This document shows, in pieces, positions 1-8,228 of a stretch of 64,000 nt of DNA. The notes below the pieces were generated by a model. That model saw only the letters and a program-made list of their open reading frames with translations. It was not told the DNA's origin and did no database searches. This stretch comes from Aestuariivivens sediminis. Lineage in GTDB: Bacteria; Bacteroidota; Bacteroidia; Flavobacteriales; Flavobacteriaceae. Within the stretch, counting starts at the first letter, position 1; every line of letters starts with the position of its first letter. The position numbers and the translations under genes were made by a program. The stretch is taken from assembly GCF_022662105.1 (NCBI RefSeq), contig NZ_JAKMCP010000003.1:186001-250000 (forward strand). Direction: 5' to 3'.

Positions 1-1470
1 AAAGCGTTCTATTTTGTCCTTGTTGACCGGACTCCCTGCCGACCACCCTAAAGAATAAGCCTTTGACATGTTAAACGGTAGGTTAAAAATGGGATAGTAT
101 TGCAGAATCACCCAGCTCACATAAAAAGGTTCGGGTCTGGCTTCTAGAGCAGCATGCATTTTTTCAGTTATTTCAAATTCGTTTATAATGGCATCCTTTG
201 TCATGTTGAACTTCAACAGGGGTATAAAAAGAACAACAGCGCAAAAAACAATAAGGCCTGTTTTTACATAGTTTAAATGTTTAATTCCAATCCATTTAAA
301 AATGCGGTCGAAAGACAAAAAATAAATAAGCATAAGACCCAAGGGCAATAGCAGACCAAACGCAATATGATCCTTTAAATTTCCTTCAATTACGATCAGA
401 ATGAAAACAGCAATAAGCACAATATATATGAAGTAGGCCAATACCTGTAGAAGTGCCTTTGTTTTGCGCTCTATTAAAAGAAACAGGATACAGCAAAACA
501 CCAATAGCCAATGGGTTTGCCTTTTAATAAAATCAAATAACGTTTTAAGTGAAATGCCTACATGTTCTAACAAGAAAGAGAGTGACCTCTTTTTGTTCAA
601 TCCCGGGTCATAATTGGCGACCCGTTTTAATTTTTCTTTTGTGAATTTAAGATGTCCCACATCCAGATTAAAACTTGCCATCAATTCAACATCTGCAATG
701 CCCCACCCCATCGCCTTAAAAATTTCCATTTTATCAAATAACTGGCTGTTATCACTTGCCGTAACTTTAGATCGAATCTGGTTGAATTCTCGGTATTCCT
801 GATATTCGGTATGGTTATGATAGACCAATTTGTCAATCATCATGGCCCCAAAACTTATGAGGACGGATAAGGCTATATACAGGAGTTTCCTATAGTGTTT
901 GGAATAAATCAAATACACAAAAACAGGAACACCCAAAAGCATGATCATTTTAAAGACATCGGTCCGTATCAAGGCTCCCAGGACCATAAGAAACAACCCG
1001 AATCCAAGTTCAAAATGATTTTTATGTTCAGCGTTAGCAATTATAAGGATACCCCCTATCATGACCACAACTGCGACTTCACTGAAGGTAATAGTTAAAA
1101 GACTAGTCATTATTAAGGCCAGTATCAAAATATGCTTGAAAATTTTTAGCCAAAGGGATGCATTTTTAGTCGCAAACGCATATTGAATGGCAAAATAGCC
1201 CATAAACAGTGCGCTAAGCAAATACCAGGTGTACCAGTTTACCGTTGGAACATAGGTGAAAAAGAACTTTAACAGATAGCCAATAATGACATTGGTAAAT
1301 AATAAAAATTCAGAAGGGCTACCGGAAACCGCACCCGATGCAATGGCATTCATGCCTGTATCGTCGTTCAGCTCGAAATAAACGGGTAATGAAGCCATGA
1401 TAAGAGCGAATTCGATAAGACAAATTGCAAACAGTAGTAACTTATTGATATTTTTCGTGGTTCTTAACAT
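1..1470 (-). CDS. Polytopic membrane protein, 3' end beyond the window
   Basis: The minus strand is open from an ATG at 1470 to the window edge, about 490 codons with no stop. The product is very hydrophobic: a first membrane helix near residues 11-30, then many more alternating with short loops, and a soluble stretch near residues 205-290 containing the segment YQEYREFNQIRSK. The layout resembles integral-membrane glycosyltransferases or polymerases of surface-glycan loci, but I recognise no catalytic motif, so this is only inference. It starts 15 bp after the 131-residue membrane gene and is probably the last visible gene of the polysaccharide operon that begins at 6415. That it is a real gene is clear; its function is unknown. 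Confidence 0.75.
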   Translation of the reverse strand, partial: MLRTTKNINKLLLFAICLIEFALIMASLPVYFELNDDTGMNAIASGAVSGSPSEFLLFTNVIIGYLLKFFFTYVPTVNWYTWYLLSALFMGYFAIQYAFATKNASLWLKIFKHILILALIMTSLLTITFSEVAVVVMIGGILIIANAEHKNHFELGFGLFLMVLGALIRTDVFKMIMLLGVPVFVYLIYSKHYRKLLYIALSVLISFGAMMIDKLVYHNHTEYQEYREFNQIRSKVTASDNSQLFDKMEIFKAMGWGIADVELMASFNLDVGHLKFTKEKLKRVANYDPGLNKKRSLSFLLEHVGISLKTLFDFIKRQTHWLLVFCCILFLLIERKTKALLQVLAYFIYIVLIAVFILIVIEGNLKDHIAFGLLLPLGLMLIYFLSFDRIFKWIGIKHLNYVKTGLIVFCAVVLFIPLLKFNMTKDAIINEFEITEKMHAALEARPEPFYVSWVILQYYPIFNLPFNMSKAYSLGWSAGSPVNKDKIERF

Positions 1471-1485
1471 GATTAAGGATTTAAA

Positions 1486-1881
1486 TCATTTTTTACCTCT
1501 TGAAAGTATGATTAAACGCGGGATTACTATTAGAAAGCCAAGCGGCTTGGATGTTTTTATCAGTTCATTAAATAATAACACGCATATATAAAGCACAACA
1601 ACAAAGGATAAACTCACAAAAGTACAAGCATATGACAGTTCGAACTTGGCCGATTTAACCATCATTATAAAAAAGGCTAAAAGTAAATCGGATAAGACCC
1701 AGAGATCTACTATAAGTTGAAGCCAAAACTTTGTCAAAGGAGCAAAACCTTCCGGCTTCATACCATTTATGTTTATGCACCATTTTAAAATTAGTTGTCC
1801 AAAAACAATAAACAAAAGCGTTAAAAATAAATAACTCATAATTAGAGTAATTAGAATGTCCTTAAAATGGTACCAGCCCAT
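1486..1881 (-). CDS. Small integral membrane protein of unknown function
   Basis: 131 residues with about four hydrophobic segments (roughly residues 8-33, 53-75, 83-103 and 112-126) and a basic C-terminus (SRGKK), which suggests an inner-membrane protein. I recognise no family. The longest frame overlaps the end of the upstream KAS III gene by 31 nt. An internal ATG at 1839 would start 11 bp after that stop and match the tight spacing in the rest of the operon, so the true start is uncertain. It lies between the acyl-synthesis genes and the large membrane protein and may take part in export or modification of the same glycan; this is guilt by association only. Confidence 0.6.
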   Translation of the reverse strand: MGWYHFKDILITLIMSYLFLTLLFIVFGQLILKWCININGMKPEGFAPLTKFWLQLIVDLWVLSDLLLAFFIMMVKSAKFELSYACTFVSLSFVVVLYICVLLFNELIKTSKPLGFLIVIPRLIILSRGKK

Positions 1882-2864
1882 GAATAACCCACCCCAAATC
1901 CTGCCAATAAAATGGTATTGTCATTTTGAATTCTATTTTCATTTTGAGCATGATACAAAGCAATGGGAATAGTTGAGGAAACGGTATTACCGCAATGTTC
2001 CATCTTAATGTAAAACTTACTGTTAGGTATCTTGCATTTTTTCTGAAGACTTTGAAGCATAAAACGATTGGCCTGATGCAATATGAACAGATCTATATTG
2101 TCTTTATTTAGGTTGTTTTTTGTTACTGTTTTAGAAATTAATTTAGGCACAGATTCTAAAGTGAATAAGAATATTTCCGTTCCATTCATATATAAATGGT
2201 TGTCTGAATTATAATTGCCATACTCATCTATTACAGCTTCCTTTTCAGTTACCGGACTACGTAACGCTCCATTTTTTACGATTAGATTTTCGGCGCCTTT
2301 ACCATCGGTACCATATTCAAATTCACCTATTTCAGCAAAACCATGCTCAGAGGAAATTAATGTTGCGGCAGCAGCATCCCCAAAAATGGTTCTATTGCTT
2401 TTATCCATAGGATGTATAAACTTGCTATACGTTTCAGAGGTTATCAGTAAGACGTTCTTTGCTTGTCTCGAAACGATAAGGGCTTTCGCAATTCCTAATC
2501 CATAGACAAATCCCGAACAGCCCAGATTCATATCAAATGCCCCAACAGATGTTTGCAAACCCAGTTTTTCCTGAACAATACAAGCCGTTGTAGGTAAAAA
2601 ATGGTCCGGACTTTGTGTGCATAATATTAAATAATCGATTGTGGAGCGATCGATGGAATTTTCCCTAAAAAGTTTCTCGGCCGCCTTCACCGCCATGTCA
2701 CCTGAAGTTTCATCATCAGCGGCTATACGCCTGTTTTCAATGCCGGTCTTTTCTGCAATTTTAGCAATGCTCCATTCAGGGAATTGTGTTTCAATAACGG
2801 CATTATCCAATTGATTACTGGGGAGGTAATATGAAATGGCTTGAATTAAGGCTTTAGCACTCAT
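1851..2864 (-). CDS. 3-oxoacyl-ACP synthase III family protein (KAS III, second copy)
   Basis: A 337-residue FabH-like condensing enzyme. The thiolase-fold catalytic triad is visible: Cys116 in LGCSGFVYG, His263 in LHQANRF and Asn293 in CGNTVSS. The family condenses an acyl-CoA starter with malonyl-ACP to give 3-oxoacyl-ACP. It follows the SDR gene by 12 bp and is the second KAS III of the operon, clearly diverged from the copy at 3631-4689. With the ACP, SDR and GNAT it probably makes a short 3-oxo or 3-hydroxyacyl chain for a surface sugar rather than membrane fatty acid. The starter and chain length cannot be read from the sequence. Confidence 0.9.
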   Translation of the reverse strand: MSAKALIQAISYYLPSNQLDNAVIETQFPEWSIAKIAEKTGIENRRIAADDETSGDMAVKAAEKLFRENSIDRSTIDYLILCTQSPDHFLPTTACIVQEKLGLQTSVGAFDMNLGCSGFVYGLGIAKALIVSRQAKNVLLITSETYSKFIHPMDKSNRTIFGDAAAATLISSEHGFAEIGEFEYGTDGKGAENLIVKNGALRSPVTEKEAVIDEYGNYNSDNHLYMNGTEIFLFTLESVPKLISKTVTKNNLNKDNIDLFILHQANRFMLQSLQKKCKIPNSKFYIKMEHCGNTVSSTIPIALYHAQNENRIQNDNTILLAGFGVGYSWAGTILRTF

Positions 2865-2876
2865 AGTTTCAAAATA

Positions 2877-3626
2877 TTAATGAATGGAAGCTCCCCCATC
2901 AATAACGAGATTGGTGCCCGTAATCCAGGAACTGGCATCGCTCAATAAAAACACAATGGCATTGGCGACCTGCTCGGGGGTTCCATAACCGAGCGGATAG
3001 TTTTCTTTCTCATCCTTCTTAAGTTGATTTGAAGATATCGCCTCCAAGTTATCTACCATTTCAGTTAAGACCATTCCTGGGCAAACTGAATTAACCCTTA
3101 TTTTTTTTGTTGCCATCTCCAAAGCCATAACCTTAATGACTGATGAAATTGCTCCTTTTGATGCGCTATAGCTTGTAGCACCATAATAAGTTTTACCAAC
3201 ACCAACCAAGGATGACAAAAAAACTATAGAGCTTTTACTATGTAATTTTCTTTTTTTTATTAGGTCCCTAGTAATCATCAGTGGCACATTTAAATTTAGG
3301 TTAAATATTTTATCTAATGCTTTTTGTTTTATAAATTGAAAGGGAACGTTATCTACAATGCCAGCTGAATGAACTATACCATCAAGTTGATCTATTGCTG
3401 CAACTAAACGGGTAATAGCATCTTCATTTTCAAAATCCAATACCAATTTCTGATGCCCGGATCCAGACAAATTTGTAAAAGTTTCATTTAGTTTTGATTC
3501 TTTTCTTCCTGTAATGAACAGGGTTGCACCCATCTCGGCACATAATATTGCTGTGGCTCTGCCAATACCCGAAGAGGCTCCGGTTATCAATATGGTTTTA
3601 TTTTGTAATGTAAAAGGATTGCTCAT
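2877..3626 (-). CDS. SDR-family 3-oxoacyl-ACP reductase-like enzyme
   Basis: A 249-residue classical short-chain dehydrogenase/reductase. The nucleotide-binding motif TGASSGIG is at residues 15-22 and the catalytic YSASK at 153-157 (Tyr153, Lys157), with Ser138/Ser139 in the FLSSL strand. The usual NNAG is HSAG (86-89). The C-terminal ITGTNLVIDGG is typical of FabG-like members. Between two KAS III genes (gaps of 4 and 12 bp), its likely job is NAD(P)H reduction of the 3-oxoacyl-ACP intermediates to 3-hydroxyacyl-ACP. No dehydratase or enoyl reductase lies in the operon, so the product should keep its hydroxyl groups. The substrate is inferred. Confidence 0.88.
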   Translation of the reverse strand: MSNPFTLQNKTILITGASSGIGRATAILCAEMGATLFITGRKESKLNETFTNLSGSGHQKLVLDFENEDAITRLVAAIDQLDGIVHSAGIVDNVPFQFIKQKALDKIFNLNLNVPLMITRDLIKKRKLHSKSSIVFLSSLVGVGKTYYGATSYSASKGAISSVIKVMALEMATKKIRVNSVCPGMVLTEMVDNLEAISSNQLKKDEKENYPLGYGTPEQVANAIVFLLSDASSWITGTNLVIDGGASIH

Positions 3627-3630
3627 ACTA

Positions 3631-4689
3631 TCAGATTTCTATCAAGTTCGGCATAGTTAAGTTTTCTGTAGTTAAATAACAACTTCCCCAGGAAAGACCA
3701 ACGCCAAAGCCACAGAGCAGCAACCTGTTTTTGCCACTTGAGAGCTGTTCTTTTAGTTGTGTAACCATGGTTAAGGGTATGGAAGCCGAACTGGTATTGC
3801 CAAATTTTTCCAATGAATAGGGCACTTTTTCTTTTTCCAGTTTTAGTTTTTTTCGGATCATTTCATTCATCATTTTATTGGCCTGATGAAAAACGGCATA
3901 GTTGATATCACTATTTTCAATACTTGCATATTCAAATAGTTCCTTGACCGTTTTGGGAGCCTGAGTGATCCCAAACCCAAAAACATCCATGCCATCGAGC
4001 GCCAACTGGCATCCGTTTCTTTTAATCCCCTCTCCATAATCAACAACATCTAATGAATTGGTGTTGTAAGGGTTTTTGTAGCCTCCTTCTTCAATAATGA
4101 TGGCCTTATACCCTGAGCCATCAGAGCCCATATTAAAATGTACGGGGTTGGCATCTTCTTTTCTTTCGATAATAGCAGCGGTAGCAGCATCTCCAAAAAG
4201 TAAGGCCGTACTTTTATCCTCGGGATTAATTGTTTTGGTAGAGGTATCTCCGCAAATTAAAAGTCCTTTTTTAAAGGCAGGATTTTGCATATAGGAAGCC
4301 AAAGTACTCAAACCATATATGAACCCAGAGCAGCCTAAGGTTAGGTCGAATGCCAAACAACCTTTGGATAAACCCAGTTTATCCTGCAAAATAGGAGCTG
4401 TATTAGGAATATTTAAATAATCTGGGGTTTGGGAAACAAAAATCAACACATGAATCTCATTTTTGTCAATATTCATGTCTGAGATCAATTTTCTTGCGGC
4501 TTCATATCCAAGATCGGATGTTGTCAGATTTTTACCAGCCACTCTAAATTCTGCCACACCAGTGGTTTGGGTAAATTTTTCGACATCTTCTTTAGGGAAA
4601 TAACCATTCTCCGCATTGACTTTCCTTGTTTTTGGAACCGCTGCGGCGATCCCTGTGAGTTCGATATGTTGAAATGAAAAATTAGCCAT
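3631..4689 (-). CDS. 3-oxoacyl-ACP synthase III family protein (KAS III, first copy)
   Basis: A 352-residue FabH-like enzyme with Cys120 in LGCSGFIYG, His268 in VFHQANKMM and Asn298 in FGNTSSASIP, the complete KAS III triad. GFGVGLSWG near the C-terminus is also conserved in the family. It lies 11 bp downstream of the GNAT gene and 4 bp upstream of the SDR gene. Two KAS III enzymes served by one ACP and one ketoreductase would allow two rounds of malonyl extension with reduction after each. Copy order and divergence suggest that the two copies accept different acyl primers; this is inference. Confidence 0.9.
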   Translation of the reverse strand: MANFSFQHIELTGIAAAVPKTRKVNAENGYFPKEDVEKFTQTTGVAEFRVAGKNLTTSDLGYEAARKLISDMNIDKNEIHVLIFVSQTPDYLNIPNTAPILQDKLGLSKGCLAFDLTLGCSGFIYGLSTLASYMQNPAFKKGLLICGDTSTKTINPEDKSTALLFGDAATAAIIERKEDANPVHFNMGSDGSGYKAIIIEEGGYKNPYNTNSLDVVDYGEGIKRNGCQLALDGMDVFGFGITQAPKTVKELFEYASIENSDINYAVFHQANKMMNEMIRKKLKLEKEKVPYSLEKFGNTSSASIPLTMVTQLKEQLSSGKNRLLLCGFGVGLSWGSCYLTTENLTMPNLIEI

Positions 4690-4700
4690 GAAAAATATTT

Positions 4701-5246
4701 TTAACTCTTTTCTAAATAATTAAGAAGCTTCGAAATACGATTATTTGCAAAAAATTCCTCCTTTTTTAAAATTAATTCGAAAAAATCATTATTCTGAAAT
4801 CCAGTATTTATCTTAAACCCTAATTGCTTATTATATGATAGTGCTTTTTTATTAGTTTTTAAAACATGAATAATCTGAGATTCTAAGTTTAATTCTTCAA
4901 AGGCAAATAATAGTAATGAGAATGACCCTCTTAAAGTGAATTCACTTTCCCACAAACTTTTATTTTTTAAAAATACACCGGGTTCACCTGTTTTCTTTTC
5001 AAGATCAATATCTTTAATACTGTATACACCAAAAGGCTCATTGTTGTAAAATGTGAAATAGTAAAAATTAGTTTTTCTATCTAAAGATTCATACCATTTT
5101 AAATGATCCTCAGGGCTTATGATCTTTTGATAGATCATGTAGGGACGGACATCATCTGAATTTCTCCACTGCCTCAGCATTTCAAGCGTGTCCATAGACA
5201 ACCGCTTAAAAGTCACACCAAGCCTGGAAAATTCAGAATATTCCAT
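4701..5246 (-). CDS. GNAT-family N-acyltransferase, probably for an amino sugar
   Basis: 181 residues. The N-terminal part (FKRLSMDTLEMLRQWRNSD) matches the opening of RimL/PseH-type GNAT acetyltransferases, which acylate amino groups of ribosomal proteins or nucleotide-linked amino sugars. The C-terminal half carries the LKTNKKALSYNKQLGF segment, typical of the acyl-donor site region. It follows the ACP gene by 1 nt, so translation is probably coupled. In this operon the donor may be the hydroxyacyl-ACP made by the KAS III/SDR genes instead of acetyl-CoA, with a 4-amino or similar sugar nucleotide as acceptor. The fold is well supported and the substrate is inferred. Confidence 0.8.
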   Translation of the reverse strand: MEYSEFSRLGVTFKRLSMDTLEMLRQWRNSDDVRPYMIYQKIISPEDHLKWYESLDRKTNFYYFTFYNNEPFGVYSIKDIDLEKKTGEPGVFLKNKSLWESEFTLRGSFSLLLFAFEELNLESQIIHVLKTNKKALSYNKQLGFKINTGFQNNDFFELILKKEEFFANNRISKLLNYLEKS

Positions 5247-5247
5247 G

Positions 5248-5475
5248 TTATTTCACTTTTAACTTTTCAAAAATATCTTTAACCGTTTTGGAATTCCTGA
5301 TATCGTCACCCGTTAATTTTACATTATAGTTTTCATCTGCCATCGCAATGATCACCAAGGCCATTAATGAACTCCATTCATCAATGTCTCTAAATATAGT
5401 GTCCGGAGTTATACTATTAGGTTCTACTTCTTCAAATTGTAACTCGAAATCTTTAACAAATTGGGCTAATTCCAT
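5248..5475 (-). CDS. Dedicated acyl carrier protein
   Basis: 75 residues, acidic, four-helix ACP pattern. The phosphopantetheine site is EWSSLMAL: Ser36, followed by Leu-Met, takes the place of the usual DSL serine, with Trp-Ser replacing the canonical Asp. It is distinct from a housekeeping AcpP, as expected for a carrier devoted to a secondary pathway. It lies 10 bp after the glycosyltransferase gene and 1 bp before the GNAT gene. It probably carries the short acyl chain between the KAS III enzymes, the SDR and the acyltransferase. Confidence 0.88.
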   Translation of the reverse strand: MELAQFVKDFELQFEEVEPNSITPDTIFRDIDEWSSLMALVIIAMADENYNVKLTGDDIRNSKTVKDIFEKLKVK

Positions 5476-5485
5476 ACTATAGATT

Positions 5486-6415
5486 TTATTTTTTTAATGT
5501 ATTATTTTTCTTGTCAATTATAAATGGAGGTCTGTTTTTAGTTTGCTCGAATACTTTCCCAACATAAATACCCACCACACCAATAACGGTAATCACGATG
5601 CCTGATAAAAACCAGATGGATACCATGAGTGAGGTGTAACCCATGACACCCACTTCTCCATTTAAATATTTGTATATAGTGTATATACCCAGGCACATGG
5701 AGATAAAGGAAATGGTGAGACCAAATCGTACAAATAATTTTAAAGGTTTATTAGAATAGGATAAAATGGTGTTGTAAGCAAAAGAAAACAGCTTCCCAGG
5801 GCTATACGAAGTCTTCCCACTGTGCCTTGCTGCATGTTCTACTAAAACAATAGTAGAATTGTAACCCGAAAAATAGACAAACAAAGGAAAGGACTTGATA
5901 TAGTCGCCCATACTTAAAACCGAAGCAATTACTTTGTTATGATAGATCCCAAAGTTGGCGATACCATTATCGGCTTTTATTCCTGCCAGATAGTTGAAAA
6001 TGATGGAAAATAGTTTGGAAGATGCTTTTTTTAAGAAGCTGTCCTTTCTGTTATTTCTTTTGGCAAAAACCACATCATAGCCTTCAAGTGCTTTGTTGTA
6101 CAATTTTGCTATTTCTTCAGGTTGGTCTTGCAGGTCGCAGTCCACCACCACCACCCAGTCACCTTGTGCTTGGGTCAATCCCGCCATAATGGCCGGGTGC
6201 TGACCAAAATTACGGCTTAAGCGTATGCCTTTAAGGTGCGCGTTCCCTTTTGACAAGGTTTCAATCACCTTCCACGAATTGTCAGGACTGCGGTCATCCA
6301 CTAAAATAATCTCATAATCGGGCGTTATGCTTTGAACCGATTTTTCAATACGCTCTATCAGTATCGGAATGATGCTTTCTGCTTGGTATACCGGACTGAC
6401 AATGGAAAGTGTCAT
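5486..6415 (-). CDS. GT2-family glycosyltransferase with C-terminal membrane helices (GtrB/DPM1-like)
   Basis: 309 residues. The N-terminal GT-A domain shows LVDDRSPDNSW (about residues 39-49) and VDCDLQDQPEEI (about 96-107; the DxD metal site is DCD). Two membrane helices follow near residues 235-257 and 270-295. This is the layout of polyprenyl-phosphate glycosyltransferases such as GtrB and dolichol-phosphate-mannose synthase-like proteins, which load a sugar onto undecaprenyl phosphate. It is the first gene of the operon. A Crp/Fnr-type box sits 65 bp upstream of its ATG and a perfect -7 element lies between them. The sugar is not predictable. Confidence 0.88.
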   Translation of the reverse strand: MTLSIVSPVYQAESIIPILIERIEKSVQSITPDYEIILVDDRSPDNSWKVIETLSKGNAHLKGIRLSRNFGQHPAIMAGLTQAQGDWVVVVDCDLQDQPEEIAKLYNKALEGYDVVFAKRNNRKDSFLKKASSKLFSIIFNYLAGIKADNGIANFGIYHNKVIASVLSMGDYIKSFPLFVYFSGYNSTIVLVEHAARHSGKTSYSPGKLFSFAYNTILSYSNKPLKLFVRFGLTISFISMCLGIYTIYKYLNGEVGVMGYTSLMVSIWFLSGIVITVIGVVGIYVGKVFEQTKNRPPFIIDKKNNTLKK

Positions 6416-6449
6416 AGATTATAAAATAAAATGGTAAAGCGTTAAAAAT

Positions 6450-6493
6450 CAAATATAAAGCTTAATCGCCGGAATTCGTATGACAATTATCAT
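6450..6493 (-). promoter_or_regulatory. Crp/Fnr-type box and -7 element of the polysaccharide operon
   Basis: The box ATGACAATTATCAT occupies 6480-6493 (core TGAC-AATT-ATCA) and is flanked by matching bases, so the whole inverted repeat runs 6476-6497. On the minus strand TATATTTG (6457 down to 6450) matches TAnnTTTG at all six fixed positions and begins exactly 36 nt from the box start. No -33 TTTG element is evident at the usual spacing, as expected for an activator-dependent promoter. Box identity is inferred from its recurrence elsewhere in the window. Confidence 0.65.
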
Positions 6494-6620
6494 ACGACTA
6501 ACCATTCAAAATGATTGGACCTAAGTACAATCCTTATGATTAAAGAAGTCTTACCATTCCCAATAATGCCCAGAAACTAAGGTGCCTGGCCTGAATATTT
6601 AAGAACGGCACTCGTTTTAA

Positions 6621-7334
6621 TTAGTTGACGCGTTCACCGTCTTCGAGTATGACCTTATAATAATAACCTGCTCCAAAATTTTTATCAATGGCAATTACAC
6701 CTTCGAACGCCACCACATCGCCTACCGAAACAGTTTCCTGACTGGTTACCATGAGGTCATAAGCACCATTAAAGGCCGTCCCGTCCTGAACATGGATCCA
6801 GTTTTTGCCCATAATGTTAGCCGTAAATTTGGTGACCTCGCCAACCACCTTGACACGTTGTCCGGCATATTGCGAAGCCTTTTCAAACAAGGTCCCAATT
6901 CGGACACCACCTTCAATGGCTTCAATGTTCAATGCCAATCGGTCTAAAGTCGGTTGCTTGGCAGGTTTCATATTCTCGTTTGTTGCATTGGGATCGACAA
7001 TGCCATTAACAGGATCCACCGCATTGGCGTTGGTGATTCCCCCAAGAAACAGTACAGTTTCAAAGGTTTTGTCCAGCTCAGTACTGTAAAAATTATGCAT
7101 TTCTGCACCGCCCTTATAGTAATAGACCTCATGGGGTTGCGCCTCCATGGTGGGGACGGCAATCCATTTTTCAATCCCTTCCTCCAACACATGCAGGTAA
7201 GTATACGATGTGACCTGAATCACTTTCTGGACCACAACTTTCCTTAGTCCGCTATCGGCATGCGGATCTTGTGCCGTCCCATGTAAACCAAACAGCACAG
7301 TCGCCAAAATTAAGATTGTCTTCACTATTTTCAT
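6621..7334 (-). CDS. Exported OB-fold-like protein, paralogue of the next gene
   Basis: 237 residues with a Sec signal peptide (MKIVKTILILATVLFGLHGTAQ). The N-terminal half contains TYLHVLEEGIEKWIAVPT and the C-terminal half a segment GEVTKFTANIMGKNWIHVQDG, resembling the tRNA_anti-like OB-fold found in small periplasmic proteins near c-type cytochromes. It lies 18 bp downstream of a clear paralogue with the same two halves, so this is a tandem duplication. Both face away from ccsBA and share its promoter region, which suggests a role in cytochrome c or haem handling, but no activity is known to me. The start follows the signal peptide pattern. Confidence 0.75.
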   Translation of the reverse strand: MKIVKTILILATVLFGLHGTAQDPHADSGLRKVVVQKVIQVTSYTYLHVLEEGIEKWIAVPTMEAQPHEVYYYKGGAEMHNFYSTELDKTFETVLFLGGITNANAVDPVNGIVDPNATNENMKPAKQPTLDRLALNIEAIEGGVRIGTLFEKASQYAGQRVKVVGEVTKFTANIMGKNWIHVQDGTAFNGAYDLMVTSQETVSVGDVVAFEGVIAIDKNFGAGYYYKVILEDGERVN

Positions 7335-7352
7335 GTGTATGGTATTTCAGGA

Positions 7353-8087
7353 TTATTTGTTCACGGTCGCATTTTCTACGATAATATTATAAAAGTAACC
7401 GGCTCCAAAATCCTTGTTCAAGGTCACTTTACCCTCTAGGGTGACCACATCTCCAACCTGTACTTCAGACGTCGTGGTGGCGGTAAGATCGAACTCTCCG
7501 TTGAATTCACTGCCATCCTGGATGTGTAACCAATTGACATTCATAATGCCGGGATTATATTTGGTGACCTGTCCCCTTAGCCTGACGACCTTATTGTTAT
7601 ATTGTTCTTTATTTTTAAACAGGTCGGCTATACTCAAGGTATTTCCTGAAGTTTCGACATTGACGTTCTTTTTTTCTATTACGGGTTTAGGATTGTTCAT
7701 ACTATTTAATGGCTGACTGTTTGCCCTTGTCGAGGTACTTGGCCCGGCTTTTATAGGTGAAGTGGCATCCGCTTCGGTGGCACTTATTTTTTCAATGAAA
7801 TAAATCGTCTCAAACGCTCTGTTGAGTTCTTTGCTTTCAAAATTCTTCATTTCCATGGTCTCACCATAATAGTAGGTGCCCCCTATTTCAACATTTGCAG
7901 TTGGTGCTGCCAACCACTTTTCTTTACCATCCTCCAGGACACGGATATAAGAGTAATCCCTTACTTGTATCACCTCTTGGACAATACCCTTTTGGATCTC
8001 GGGTTTATAGGATCTATTGGTTGTTTTTGCATCCTTGCAAGATGCGACCAATACCATAAGAACAAGAACTTTAATAATATATTTCAT
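7353..8087 (-). CDS. OB-fold-like lipoprotein, paralogue of the previous gene
   Basis: 244 residues. It begins with a lipoprotein signal (MKYIIKVLVLMVLVASC, Cys17 as acceptor). The first half has SYIRVLEDGKEKWLAAPT and the second GQVTKYNPGIMNVNWLHIQDG, matching the paralogue downstream almost motif for motif; a variable Ser/Thr/Asn-rich linker separates the halves. It is probably anchored to the outer or inner membrane facing the periplasm. It is the first gene of a two-gene unit transcribed divergently from ccsBA, with one Crp/Fnr-type palindrome between them. Function unknown; a link to cytochrome c biogenesis is inferred from position and shared promoter. Confidence 0.75.
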   Translation of the reverse strand: MKYIIKVLVLMVLVASCKDAKTTNRSYKPEIQKGIVQEVIQVRDYSYIRVLEDGKEKWLAAPTANVEIGGTYYYGETMEMKNFESKELNRAFETIYFIEKISATEADATSPIKAGPSTSTRANSQPLNSMNNPKPVIEKKNVNVETSGNTLSIADLFKNKEQYNNKVVRLRGQVTKYNPGIMNVNWLHIQDGSEFNGEFDLTATTTSEVQVGDVVTLEGKVTLNKDFGAGYFYNIIVENATVNK

Positions 8088-8121
8088 TTGATTTTTTTTA
8101 GAGTTAATAAAAATTATAAAG

Positions 8122-8195
8122 CAAATTTAGGTAAAATGTACCTTTATTTAGCTGACAAATGTCATCTGCAATTATGACGTATTGTATTAATTTTG
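8122..8195. promoter_or_regulatory. Divergent Crp/Fnr-type promoter for ccsBA and the lipoprotein gene pair
   Basis: The palindrome CTGACAAATGTCAT lies at 8152-8165 (core TGAC-AAAT-GTCA). Leftward, TAAATTTG (8129 down to 8122) and rightward, TAATTTTG (8188-8195) both match TAnnTTTG at all six fixed positions, and each begins 36 nt from its side of the box. The box lies 65 bp from the ATG at 8087 and 64 bp from the ATG at 8229. The rightward -7 element overlaps the ATG at 8193, which rules that codon out as the ccsBA start. Confidence 0.7.
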
Positions 8196-8228
8196 ATACC
8201 GAATCAATACAAATGCATTGGACTCATC

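Noticed and set aside
8193-8228. Upstream ATG giving a 12-residue longer CcsBA
   Set aside because: It overlaps the rightward TAATTTTG -7 element, so it would not be in the transcript; MKKLLKIIY at 8229 is the better start.
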